Below, in pieces: positions 9,712 through 17,491 of a stretch of 53,163 nt of DNA. Made by a program: the position numbers and the translations under genes. The notes under the pieces are model-generated. The model worked only from the letters and a program-made list of their open reading frames with translations, made no database searches and had not been told where the DNA came from. Source of the DNA: Phorcysia thermohydrogeniphila (GTDB lineage: Bacteria; Aquificota; Aquificia; Desulfurobacteriales; Desulfurobacteriaceae); NCBI RefSeq assembly GCF_004339575.1, contig NZ_SMFV01000007.1:1-53163 (forward strand). The letters run 5' to 3'. Position 1 is the first letter of the stretch; the number at the start of each line of letters is the position of its first letter.

Positions 9712-10378
9712 TTTCTTTTGGTGCAAAGAACTTAGCTAAGATTACGCCAGCGAGGAATCCCCCGATGTGGGCAAACCAAGCAACTCCTCCCATTGAAAGG
9801 TGGTTTACTGAAAGAAGGGCACTAACAAACTGCATTAAGAACCAAACGGATATCCAAAGAGCAGCAGGAAGGACAATGATGTCTATGAGGAAGAAAATAA
9901 AAATGAGCGTTACTATTTGTGCCCTCGGGAAAAATACCATATAAGCACCGAGAACGCCACTTATAGCGCCAGAAGCTCCTATTAGTGGAATTTTTGAGTC
10001 GGGATAAACCCAAACTTGCAGGAGAGCTGCGAATATCCCACAGATAGTATAGAAGAGGAAGAACCTAAACCTTCCCAGCCTGTCTTCAACGTTGTCCCCA
10101 AAAACCCACAAAAAGAGCATATTGCCCAAGATGTGGAAAAGCCCACCGTGGAGGTACTGGTGGGAAATGAGGTTACCGTAAGGGGCTACGGGACTTGGTG
10201 GGGGGATATCTACACCGTGAGAAATCTCGTAAGGTATAACGCCGAACATTTTTACGAAGATGTGGTTAAAAGCCCCAAGGTAGAGCTCGTAGAGAAAAAC
10301 AGCAGTGCAGATAACTATTAGTGCTATGGTAACAACAGGAGTTCTGCGGCTTGGGTTTATGTCCTTTATCGGTATCAC
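9686..10378 (-). CDS. Rhomboid family intramembrane serine protease
   Basis: A 230-residue polytopic inner-membrane protease. The catalytic serine sits in GASGAISG (about residues 134-141) and the catalytic histidine in FAHIGGFLAG near residue 206; YLHGGLFHILGNMLFLWVFG is the conserved HxxxN helix. About six membrane segments are visible. The start is GTG five bases after GGGGG. It is nine bases downstream of the dUTPase fusion gene and overlaps the WYL gene, so the minus-strand genes from rpsO or pnp onward may be one transcript. Confidence 0.93.
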   Translation of the reverse strand: MIPIKDINPSRRTPVVTIALIVICTAVFLYELYLGAFNHIFVKMFGVIPYEISHGVDIPPPSPVAPYGNLISHQYLHGGLFHILGNMLFLWVFGDNVEDRLGRFRFFLFYTICGIFAALLQVWVYPDSKIPLIGASGAISGVLGAYMVFFPRAQIVTLIFIFFLIDIIVLPAALWISVWFLMQFVSALLSVNHLSMGGVAWFAHIGGFLAGVILAKFFAPKENEMGSYKV

Positions 10379-10387
10379 ACCATCCCC

Positions 10388-11239
10388 CTATCCTGTGCTT
10401 CCGAATCCCCCCTCTCCCCTTAGTGTCTGGTCAAGGGAAGGAGCTTCTTTAGCCTCTAAGGGGAAGAAACGCCTCGGGATGAGCTGAACGGCTCTCCAAG
10501 GGAGCTCCGGGTCGGGCTTCTCTGGGTCAACTTTTATAAGGGGAACTTTAATAGTTCCCCTGTAGGTCATGTCTATGATTCCGACAGAGTTTGCAAGGAT
10601 GAATCCGCTCTTATAGATGGAGGAACGGGGAACAAGGTCAAAGTAAAAGCCGGGAGGAGGAGAAACTCTTACGCCAGTGTCAAAAAAGTAGAGGTTACCT
10701 TCCTTCTTTAGGAGTTTTATAAGGTGTAAGTCCCAACCGCTGTCAGAAATTCTCTTTTTAAAGGGTGGTAGAGCTCCTTCCTCAAGAGAAAACTTAAAGG
10801 CCTTCCTCTCCCAGATTTCACCGGTCAGCATTGAGAGGAACTTTTCAAAGAAAAACTCTGAACGCTCTTCCGTCTCCTCGTCGTAGAGAGCGTGAATAAG
10901 GAGCTCCGCCCCGTCGGTAACGAAAAAGCCAATTTCTGTTTTAAGAGGTGAAAAGGGTGAAAGGAACTCCTCCATCTCTTTTGAAAACTTTTTAACTATC
11001 GGGATAAAGAGCGTCTTTGAACCCCAAGTTCCACCGGCCTCAAAGACTCCTCTTATAAAGGAAAGGTCAACCTCTTTAACTTCTGGATAGGAAGAAAGTG
11101 AAAAGATAAAGGAGCTCCCCTCCTTCTCCAACTTTCCGCCAAGGAAGGAGTGGAGCTTAACGGCTACGTCAAGAAACCTATCCTCAAACTCTATCCTTAA
11201 ACCTTTTGTATAGATCCATCCACAAGCCCAGTTACTCAT
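10388..11239 (-). CDS. dUTPase-like protein with N-terminal degenerate LAGLIDADG-like domain
   Basis: The C-terminal half (about residues 150-283) has all five dUTPase motifs: SGWDL (167-171), VPRSSIYKSG (203-212), GIIDMTYRG (220-228, catalytic Asp 223), the AVQLIP region (250-255) and a final RGEGGFGSTG. It should hydrolyse dUTP to dUMP. Normal dUTPases have about 150 residues; here about 140 extra N-terminal residues hold two motifs spaced like LAGLIDADG helices, ACGWIYTKG (5-13) and IRGVFEAGG (62-70), each followed by strands. The metal-binding acids are replaced by K and G, so nuclease activity is unlikely. The ATG overlaps the pnp stop by eight bases. Confidence 0.82.
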   Translation of the reverse strand: MSNWACGWIYTKGLRIEFEDRFLDVAVKLHSFLGGKLEKEGSSFIFSLSSYPEVKEVDLSFIRGVFEAGGTWGSKTLFIPIVKKFSKEMEEFLSPFSPLKTEIGFFVTDGAELLIHALYDEETEERSEFFFEKFLSMLTGEIWERKAFKFSLEEGALPPFKKRISDSGWDLHLIKLLKKEGNLYFFDTGVRVSPPPGFYFDLVPRSSIYKSGFILANSVGIIDMTYRGTIKVPLIKVDPEKPDPELPWRAVQLIPRRFFPLEAKEAPSLDQTLRGEGGFGSTG

Positions 11240-13370
11240 CTGTCTTCTCCGGTTCAGCGTAGAATCCACCCTGCTGTCTTAACCTCTTTTCCTCTTCGGG
11301 AGTAACATCTATACGGCTGAGCTTAGGTCTTCCGAGCTGGTCAAACTCAACGATTTTAACGGGAATGATGTCGGAAACCTTTATGTGCTCAAAGATGTTC
11401 TCCCTCATTTCAGGAGGAAGCTTAGAGATGTGAACAAGTCCGATTTTACCGGGAGCAAGCTCTACAAAAGCTCCGTAGTTTTCTACCCTTGTAACTTTAC
11501 CAAGGTAAGTTCCACCAATCTCTAAATCCTTCGTCACGTCCTCAATCATCTTGAGGGCTTGAGCTGCAGCATCTTCAGATGGGGCAGAGACGAGAACAGT
11601 TCCGTCCTCTTTAATGGTTATCTTAACGCCGGTTCTGTCTATGATTGTCTTAATCGTCCTACCGGAAGGTCCTATAAGGTCTCTACTCTTTTCTGGCTCT
11701 ATCTTGGTTGTAACAATTCTCGGAGCGTAAGGTGAAATGGCAGTTCTTGGTTTGGATATAACCTCATCCATCTTGTCAAGGATGTAGAGCCTTCCCTCCC
11801 TTGCCTGAGCAAGTGCCTTAGAGAGGACTTCTCTGCTTATTCCTTTAACTTTTAGGTCCATCTGAATGGCAGTTACTCCCTTCCTCGTTCCTGCAACCTT
11901 AAAGTCCATGTCTCCCAAGTGGTCTTCGTCCCCTAAGATGTCAGAGAGGACGACGAACTTGTCCTCCTCCATAATGAGTCCCATTGCGATGCCGGCAACC
12001 TGTGCCTTTATGGGAACTCCGGCGTCCATGAGGGAGAGAGAACCACCGCAAACTGTTGCCATTGATGAAGAGCCGTTTGATTCAAGGATGTCCGAAACTA
12101 CCCTTATAACGTATGGGAACTCTTCCTCCGGTGGAATAACCGGAGCAAGGGCTCTTTCTGCGAGAGCTCCGTGTCCAATTTCCCTCCTTCCGGGCCTTTT
12201 TAGGGGAGATATCTCTCCAACGCAGAAGGGTGGGAAGTTGTAGTGGAGCATAAAGCGTTTTTGCTCTTCAGGCATTAAACCTTCTACGAGCTGGTACTCT
12301 TCCGGCGTTCCAAGGGTGGTAGTAACGAGGGCCTGAGTCTGTCCACGGGTAAAGAGGGCAGAACCGTGAGCCCTCGGAAGGAGTCCAACCTCTATAGTGA
12401 TAGGACGGATTTCGTCGGGCTTCCTTCCATCAATTCTGACGCCCTTCTCAAGAACCATCTTCCTGACGAACTTCTTCTCGGCCTCGTCAAAGGCCTCCTC
12501 TGCAAGCTTTTGCTCCTCTTCCGGAATGTTAAGCTCAACGAGCATGAGCTCTTTGAGTTTACGGAGCTCCTCTCTCCTCTTCTTCTTATCCGGAATTGTG
12601 ATGATTGGCTCTATCCTCTCAAATACCCACTCCTCTATCTTGGCCTTTGTGGCTTCATCTAAGGAAGGAGCGATAAACTCGTACTTTTCCTTACCGGCAA
12701 GGGTGCGGAGCTCTTCCTGAGCTTTAATGATTTTCTTTATCTCCTCGTGGGCAAAGAGGATAGCGTCAAGGACTTCTTCTTCTGGAACTTCCTTAGCCCC
12801 TCCCTCAACCATTACAACGGCGTCGGCCGTTCCTGAAACTATCAGGTTTATGTCGGCCTCCTGCTGGGCCTCATAAGAGGGATTTATGACGAGCTCTCCG
12901 TTTATTCTGCAGACCCTTACAGCTCCAACGGGCTTTTCAAAGGGTATCCTTGATATGTGAAGGGCAGCAGAAGCTCCGTTAATTGCAAGGACTGCAGGGT
13001 CGTTCTCTTGGTCTGCCGATATAACAAAGGCTATAACCTGAACGTCGTTTCTAAAACCTTTCGGGAAGATTGGTCTTATGGAACGGTCAATAACCCTTGA
13101 CTTTAGAACTTCCTCGTCGGTAGGCTTACCCTCCCTCTTTATAAAACCTCCGGGAATCTTTCCTGCCGCGTAAGCCCTTTCTCTATACTCAACAAGGAGG
13201 GGGAAGAAGTCTATATCCTCCCTCGGCTCATCGCTCATTACTGCCGTAACGAGGACGGTTGTGTCCCCCTGAGATACAAGGACAGCTCCATCAGCCTGCT
13301 TTGCGACTTTTCCTGTCTGAAAGCGCAAAGGCCGGCCACCAACGTTAGTTGCAACTTCCGATATAGACAT
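11232..13370 (-). CDS. pnp: Polyribonucleotide nucleotidyltransferase
   Basis: PNPase, a phosphorolytic 3'-5' exoribonuclease. Two RNase PH domains are separated by a helical linker; GRREIGHGALAERAL and the second-domain metal region with DILGDEDHLGDMDFKVAGT are present, followed by a KH domain (DLIGPSGRTIKTI) and a C-terminal S1 domain (YLGKVTRVENYGAFVEL). It has 712 residues from an ATG placed seven bases after TTGGAGG; an in-frame TTG within that ribosome binding site is not the start. It follows rpsO, the classical rpsO-pnp order. Confidence 0.97.
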   Translation of the reverse strand: MSISEVATNVGGRPLRFQTGKVAKQADGAVLVSQGDTTVLVTAVMSDEPREDIDFFPLLVEYRERAYAAGKIPGGFIKREGKPTDEEVLKSRVIDRSIRPIFPKGFRNDVQVIAFVISADQENDPAVLAINGASAALHISRIPFEKPVGAVRVCRINGELVINPSYEAQQEADINLIVSGTADAVVMVEGGAKEVPEEEVLDAILFAHEEIKKIIKAQEELRTLAGKEKYEFIAPSLDEATKAKIEEWVFERIEPIITIPDKKKRREELRKLKELMLVELNIPEEEQKLAEEAFDEAEKKFVRKMVLEKGVRIDGRKPDEIRPITIEVGLLPRAHGSALFTRGQTQALVTTTLGTPEEYQLVEGLMPEEQKRFMLHYNFPPFCVGEISPLKRPGRREIGHGALAERALAPVIPPEEEFPYVIRVVSDILESNGSSSMATVCGGSLSLMDAGVPIKAQVAGIAMGLIMEEDKFVVLSDILGDEDHLGDMDFKVAGTRKGVTAIQMDLKVKGISREVLSKALAQAREGRLYILDKMDEVISKPRTAISPYAPRIVTTKIEPEKSRDLIGPSGRTIKTIIDRTGVKITIKEDGTVLVSAPSEDAAAQALKMIEDVTKDLEIGGTYLGKVTRVENYGAFVELAPGKIGLVHISKLPPEMRENIFEHIKVSDIIPVKIVEFDQLGRPKLSRIDVTPEEEKRLRQQGGFYAEPEKTDE

Positions 13371-13473
13371 TTTTACCTCCAAACGAAACTTTCTTTAACT
13401 TAAGTTAAGTTAATTCAGGCAAAATAATAACACAACAGAGGAGGGATGAGGGGGAGGGGAAGGGGAGAAAGCG

Positions 13474-13494
13474 AAAAGGAGGCAGAGAGCCTCC
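13474..13494 (-). terminator. Hairpin after rpsO
   Basis: On the minus strand, one base past the rpsO stop, GGAGGC pairs with GCCTCC around a five-base loop and is followed by TTTTCGC. It could terminate or attenuate between rpsO and pnp. The stem is only six base pairs and the U-tract is short. Confidence 0.5.
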
Positions 13495-13495
13495 C

Positions 13496-13765
13496 TTACT
13501 TTCTGAGACCGAGCTTAAGAACGATATTCTGATACCTGTTAAAGTCCTTCTCCCTGAGGTACTTGAGGAGCTTCTTTCTTCTTCCAACGAGCCTCTGGAG
13601 AGCCCTCTTGTTGTTGTTGTCGTGCTTGTGAACCTTGAAGTGCTCTGTGAGCCTCTTAATCCTCTCAGTTAAGAGAGCAATCTGTACCTCTGGAGAACCG
13701 GTGTCCTTCTCGTGGAAGCCGTACTTCTTTACAATCTCCTGCACAACGTCTTTATCCAGTGGCAT
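13496..13765 (-). CDS. rpsO: 30S ribosomal protein S15
   Basis: An 89-residue protein of standard length that binds 16S rRNA and contacts 23S rRNA at bridge B4. The signature runs from KYGFHEKDTGSPEVQIALLT to HDNNNKRALQRLVGRRKKLL. The ATG is preceded by GGGAGG. It lies directly upstream of pnp, separated by a hairpin. Confidence 0.97.
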   Translation of the reverse strand: MPLDKDVVQEIVKKYGFHEKDTGSPEVQIALLTERIKRLTEHFKVHKHDNNNKRALQRLVGRRKKLLKYLREKDFNRYQNIVLKLGLRK

Positions 13766-13927
13766 CTAAGAAACCTCCCAAAATTTGCGTTTTCCACCAA
13801 AGAAGAGCAGGTGGAAATTTAACAAAGAGAAGGCTGATTGTAAAGGGGTAAATCCGGGAGTTTGAAAGAGCAACAGAACTCCAAAACAGGATAGTCTAGG
13901 ATGATGAAACTTATAGAGTTTATGCCA

Positions 13928-14611
13928 TTAACTAACAATATTAGGCTTCTTTATCAAGCCGTAACTATCAAAAGGCATGTCCACAAAATGCTCTATAAGT
14001 TCCCTTACATCTCCTTCCACAACCGCAAGGTCTTCTCTCATTCCTTGAACTATTTCATCAAGCGTCACGAAAAATTTGGAGAAGTTCTTTTCATTTAATG
14101 GTTCAGAATCAGCCACTCGCTTATTAAAAGCGAGGCGCTCCTTATTTTCCCTGAAGTATTTAACAAAATGAGCTATCTGTTCCTCATCCATATCTCTAGG
14201 ATAGAGGCGTCCATACATTTTAAGTTGGAGAAGGAACTGTGAAAGCATAGACACTAAAGACGCATTTGCAACTAAGCATGCTTCTCCTATTTTGTTCTCA
14301 ATAATTGTTATTTCCTTATCTTCTATTATTTTGTCATCATCCATCTCAAATATCAGCTTCAACAATTCTTGGTATATCTTAAGTTTCGCCCTGAACACAT
14401 GGACGGCGTATTCACTTTTTTGTTCTTCTTTGTATTGCCACTTTAGAATTACTGCCATCACAGCGACAGTAAAAGCAGTCCCTAAAACAGCTGCCATTAA
14501 TTCATAACTAAAATTTGAAAGCTTAGCTTCAAAAAAAACGTGAAAGAAAACAAATCCAATTAGCAAAAACAATGCTACCAAAATAAAAGTATTTAATCTT
14601 TGTTCTGACAT
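13928..14611 (-). CDS. Hypothetical membrane protein, 227 aa
   Basis: Unrecognised. Two membrane segments lie near the N-terminus (about residues 8-28 and 37-57), followed by a roughly 170-residue cytoplasmic part that is highly charged and helical (VFRAKLKIYQELLKLIFEMD, then a C-terminal FVTLDEIVQGMREDL). There is no catalytic motif I can name. It lies 30 bases downstream of the duplicated-motif gene on the same strand and is probably cotranscribed with it. Base use is AT-rich compared with pnp and rpsO, in line with acquired DNA. Confidence 0.7.
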   Translation of the reverse strand: MSEQRLNTFILVALFLLIGFVFFHVFFEAKLSNFSYELMAAVLGTAFTVAVMAVILKWQYKEEQKSEYAVHVFRAKLKIYQELLKLIFEMDDDKIIEDKEITIIENKIGEACLVANASLVSMLSQFLLQLKMYGRLYPRDMDEEQIAHFVKYFRENKERLAFNKRVADSEPLNEKNFSKFFVTLDEIVQGMREDLAVVEGDVRELIEHFVDMPFDSYGLIKKPNIVS

Positions 14612-14641
14612 CTCATTATCCCCTCTCTTGCTTTTACTGTA

Positions 14642-15058
14642 TTAACTTTTCTGGAAATGTAACACCACTTTTGGAGGGATTCCCAACTCTATTTCTACCT
14701 CTTCTAACTTTTCATCCTTTAACTTTAAGGATTCCTGAACTTTTGAAGCAAAAAGAAGACCCTTTATAATTGAATATCCAACTTTATTTTCTTCCCGTAG
14801 CTCAGATAAAATGTCCTCAAGACTAGTACTACCAGAACCCACTTGGAAATGGATGATAACCGTTGGAGGCATCCCAACCTCAACTTCAATTTCTGACAGT
14901 GTATAACCAGCCTCTTTTACAAGTGGCAAAACGTCTTTAAGCTGCTTTATTGATTCATTTATTTTTTCAACACCAAGATTTGAAAGGTCTACTACAGGAA
15001 TCTTTCCCTTCACTTTTTCACTCTGCTCTCTAAGTTTACTAGAAATGTTTTTCAACAT
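14642..15058 (-). CDS. Hypothetical protein with duplicated GxPPxVxxHFQ module
   Basis: Unrecognised 138-residue soluble protein. It contains two copies of one unit about 64 residues apart: LSEIEVEVGMPPTVIIHFQ (54-72) and LEEVEIELGIPPKVVLHFQ (118-136). Each is preceded by an amphipathic helix, and the second copy ends the protein. The ATG follows GGGGGGTGG. It is the first gene of a two-gene cassette with the membrane protein downstream. The strand-turn-strand character of the repeat suggests a pair of small alpha/beta modules; I infer no activity. Confidence 0.7.
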   Translation of the reverse strand: MLKNISSKLREQSEKVKGKIPVVDLSNLGVEKINESIKQLKDVLPLVKEAGYTLSEIEVEVGMPPTVIIHFQVGSGSTSLEDILSELREENKVGYSIIKGLLFASKVQESLKLKDEKLEEVEIELGIPPKVVLHFQKS

Positions 15059-15263
15059 CTTCCACCCCCCATTTTGGTGGCATCTTAATTATGTTCCTTG
15101 ATTTTACCACATCTTTTGCAAAAAGAAGAAAAAAAACTTACCTTTTCCGACATCAGAGCAAAAAAACTTAAACCCAACAAACCCCTAAAACTCATCAACT
15201 CCTAACATGCACCAGAGAGGCAGACTAATAATAAGTTATTTCATAAACCTCCAAAAAGTATCC

Positions 15264-15830
15264 AGACGACATCATCCTATTAATGCTCTTCCTTCAAGTC
15301 ATTTGGCAACCCTAATTGACTTCCACAACTTCCTGTCCGGAAAACTCCTTAACAAATATCACAGCAGGTAACCCGCCCGATTATTGACGGTACTGGCTTT
15401 AAGTACAACGAACTTTACCCCCTAAGAATCCTAAGAGAAACACAGATTACGAGCTATGTTAAAGCTGTTATTCTGAGTGTTCACCTTGATAACGGTAAAA
15501 GGTTTATTCTGGCTTTATCCACTCATTTTCCTCTGGCTGTATTAGACGGAAACTAAAATAGTGGATAAAGCCTATGATAGTGAAAGTTTCATTATGAACG
15601 CTATTATGCTTGGTCTTAGACCCTACATCAAGGTTAGAGAAACTTTCAGAGTTGGAGTTTGCTTCCCTTTGAGGTTGAAGTGCAAGAAACTTGTGGAGTT
15701 GGAGGAGATATTTGTAGAGGTTAAACAAACGCTTGGTAGTTATGAGAGGACGAAGAGTTACCACATTGCGGAGTTGTTTCGTGGGTTCTCTTCTTGGTCT
15801 TATGGATTTTTCAAACAGTCCCAAGGGTAA
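15264..15830 (+). pseudogene. Degenerate DDE transposase
   Basis: Three collinear pieces of one transposase lie in different frames: SSHLATLIDFHNFLSGKLLN around 15290-15355, then IIDGTGFKYNELYPLRILRE through FILALSTHFPLAVLDGN to a stop at 15554-15556, then DKAYDSESFIMNAIMLGLRP onward to 15828. IIDGTGF and DKAYDS are typical surroundings of the first two catalytic Asp residues of IS4/IS5-like DDE enzymes. The N-terminus is missing and at least two frameshifts are present, so the element is dead. I could not find terminal inverted repeats and do not assign an IS family. Confidence 0.75.
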
Positions 15831-15832
15831 GT

Positions 15833-15928
15833 CTACGCCACCACCCTTACCATCTTATGAATCACGTAGAGGAAAGGAACAACTATTGCTATTCCCACTA
15901 TTAGAGCTATCAAGGCTTCTCTTTCTAT
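15833..15928 (-). pseudogene. Remnant of a tiny single-span membrane protein
   Basis: A 31-codon frame reading EREALIALIVGIAIVVPFLY then VIHKMVRVVA and a stop, one obvious membrane span. It opens with ATA where ATG would be expected, and its first codons overlap the stop of the broken gene upstream. A single G-to-A change of ATG would explain this. It could still be translated from a weak start, so the pseudogene call is tentative. Confidence 0.4.
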
Positions 15929-16160
15929 TTATTCAACTCCTCTACAAGTTCACTTAAAATTTCTAACACTATGAAAATTTCTATCATAACTCCAACAGTC
16001 AAAATTAGGGCAGAAAAAAACTGGATGTTCCAGCTTGAAAAGTAAACCCGTCGTTCCTCCAACAAGAGAAATTAGCAGAATTATCAAGTTACGCAGAAGC
16101 TCTTTGTAATAGGCTAACTTTTCCTTTTAAGAATTCAAGCTCTTTTTGCTCTCTGTCCAT
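15925..16160 (-). pseudogene. Frameshifted small two-span membrane protein
   Basis: An ATG six bases after the TPR gene stop begins MDREQKELEFLKGK and runs into TAA. Removing one A from the A-run near 16117 and one T from the minus-strand T7 run at 16014-16020 gives one continuous protein of about 77 residues with two membrane spans (LIILLISLVGGTTGLLFKL and FSALILTVGVMIEIFIVLEI), ending EELNK and TAG. Both defects are +1 changes in short homopolymers, so genuine decay and sequence error are equally possible. It looks cotranscribed with the TPR gene. Confidence 0.55.
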
Positions 16161-16165
16161 GACCT

Positions 16166-17410
16166 TTAGAGCATCCTTTCAAGTGAAAGTATCTCCTCAA
16201 TTTCCTTAAGTTTTGAGTAAGAGCGCTTTATCAGTTTTTCGTCCTTTGAGTAGGAAACAATCTCCCTGTAGTACTTTAAGGCCTCCTCGTAGTTTTTGTC
16301 CTCGTAGAGGGCATCGGCGACTATTTCGGCAATTTCACAGTAGTCTTCTTCGGTGAGCTCGGGGTGTTTCATGAGCTTTTTGCCAATTTCAACGATGTCC
16401 TTATACCTTTCCTGCTCAACGAGGATTATCGCAAGCTCAGAGAAGGCATCAAGTAAAATCCAGAGGTTATCGGTGGTGTCAATAATCTCCCTCAGTATCT
16501 CTTCTGCTTGGTCGTAGCGTCCTTTCTCTGCAAGGAACTCGGAGAAGAGCTTTAAGGAGTCTTCTCTAACGAAACCTTCAGACTTTGAAATGGCAAGTCT
16601 GTAGTAGTACTCGGCAAGTTCCTCGTTTCCGAGGAGGTCATAAAGGGCAGCAGCGCTCTGTATTACGTAAACGGCATCGGGGTAAAGCTCTAAAGTAGAC
16701 ATAACAACCTGCAGAGCTCCCTCGTAATCCTCGTCGTTAACCATTACTTCGGCAAGCTTTTGGCGATACTCAACGTTTAAGAAGTCCTGACGGCATGCCT
16801 CTGAGAGCTCCTCCTTTGCCTCTTCCACCTTTCCCATATCGGCAAGGACTTTTCCGAGCTCAAAGTGGAGCTCCGGAAGGTCTATCCTCTCAAGGCCAAA
16901 GCGTAGAACTTCAACAGCCTTCTTGTACTGCCTCCTCAAGGCGTAAAGCCTTGAAAGCTCAAGGTAGGGGAAGGATGAAAAGGGGTCTATTGTCATTAAG
17001 TTCTGTAAAGTTTCAACCATCTTCTTGTGGTTACCGGTTTCCCTGTAGAGCCTGTATAGCTCGTAGTAGGCATCCCTCTCAAAGGGGTTGAGCTTTACAG
17101 ACTCAAGGAGAGCCTGCTCGGCAGCACGGAAGTTCTTCATAGAGGCCAAGGTGATACCTTTACGGAGTTTTTCCTTTGAGCGGAGCTCCGTATCAAGGAA
17201 ACGGGCTTCCTCAAGGTAAAACTCTGCCTTTTCGCTGTTTCCCAAACCCTCGTAGGCCTCTGCAAGGAGGAGGAAGTAGTCAACACTTCTTATTTTATGT
17301 TTTTCTAACTCTTCTACAGCTTTTCTGTAATTTTTGGACTTTATGAAATTTTCAGCTTTTTCAAGGATGGACCTAACGTCGGCCACCGGCTTCTCAAAAC
17401 TCTTCTTCAC
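16166..17410 (-). CDS. Tetratricopeptide-repeat protein
   Basis: A 414-residue protein made almost wholly of TPR-like helix pairs (for example KNYRKAVEELEKHKIRSVDY, EKAEFYLEEARFLD, NFRAAEQALLESVKLNPFER, KKAVEVLRFGLERIDLPELH, GRYDQAEEILREIID, KNYEEALKYYREIV). No signal peptide or membrane segment is visible, so it is probably a cytoplasmic scaffold; the partner is unknown. The start is GTG with GGGAG about nine bases upstream. It is divergent from the PpiD-like gene across an 81-base promoter region. Confidence 0.85.
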   Translation of the reverse strand: MKKSFEKPVADVRSILEKAENFIKSKNYRKAVEELEKHKIRSVDYFLLLAEAYEGLGNSEKAEFYLEEARFLDTELRSKEKLRKGITLASMKNFRAAEQALLESVKLNPFERDAYYELYRLYRETGNHKKMVETLQNLMTIDPFSSFPYLELSRLYALRRQYKKAVEVLRFGLERIDLPELHFELGKVLADMGKVEEAKEELSEACRQDFLNVEYRQKLAEVMVNDEDYEGALQVVMSTLELYPDAVYVIQSAAALYDLLGNEELAEYYYRLAISKSEGFVREDSLKLFSEFLAEKGRYDQAEEILREIIDTTDNLWILLDAFSELAIILVEQERYKDIVEIGKKLMKHPELTEEDYCEIAEIVADALYEDKNYEEALKYYREIVSYSKDEKLIKRSYSKLKEIEEILSLERML

Positions 17411-17491
17411 TGAAAGCGCTCCCTATTCCTTGAGATAGCTGCTAATTTCAAGTATAAATCCTTCCTATAAATTTTCAAGCTCGGAGGGTTC

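Noticed and set aside
10016-10321. Plus-strand open frame of 101 codons in the rhomboid gene
   Set aside because: Antisense to a gene with intact catalytic motifs; no ribosome binding site.
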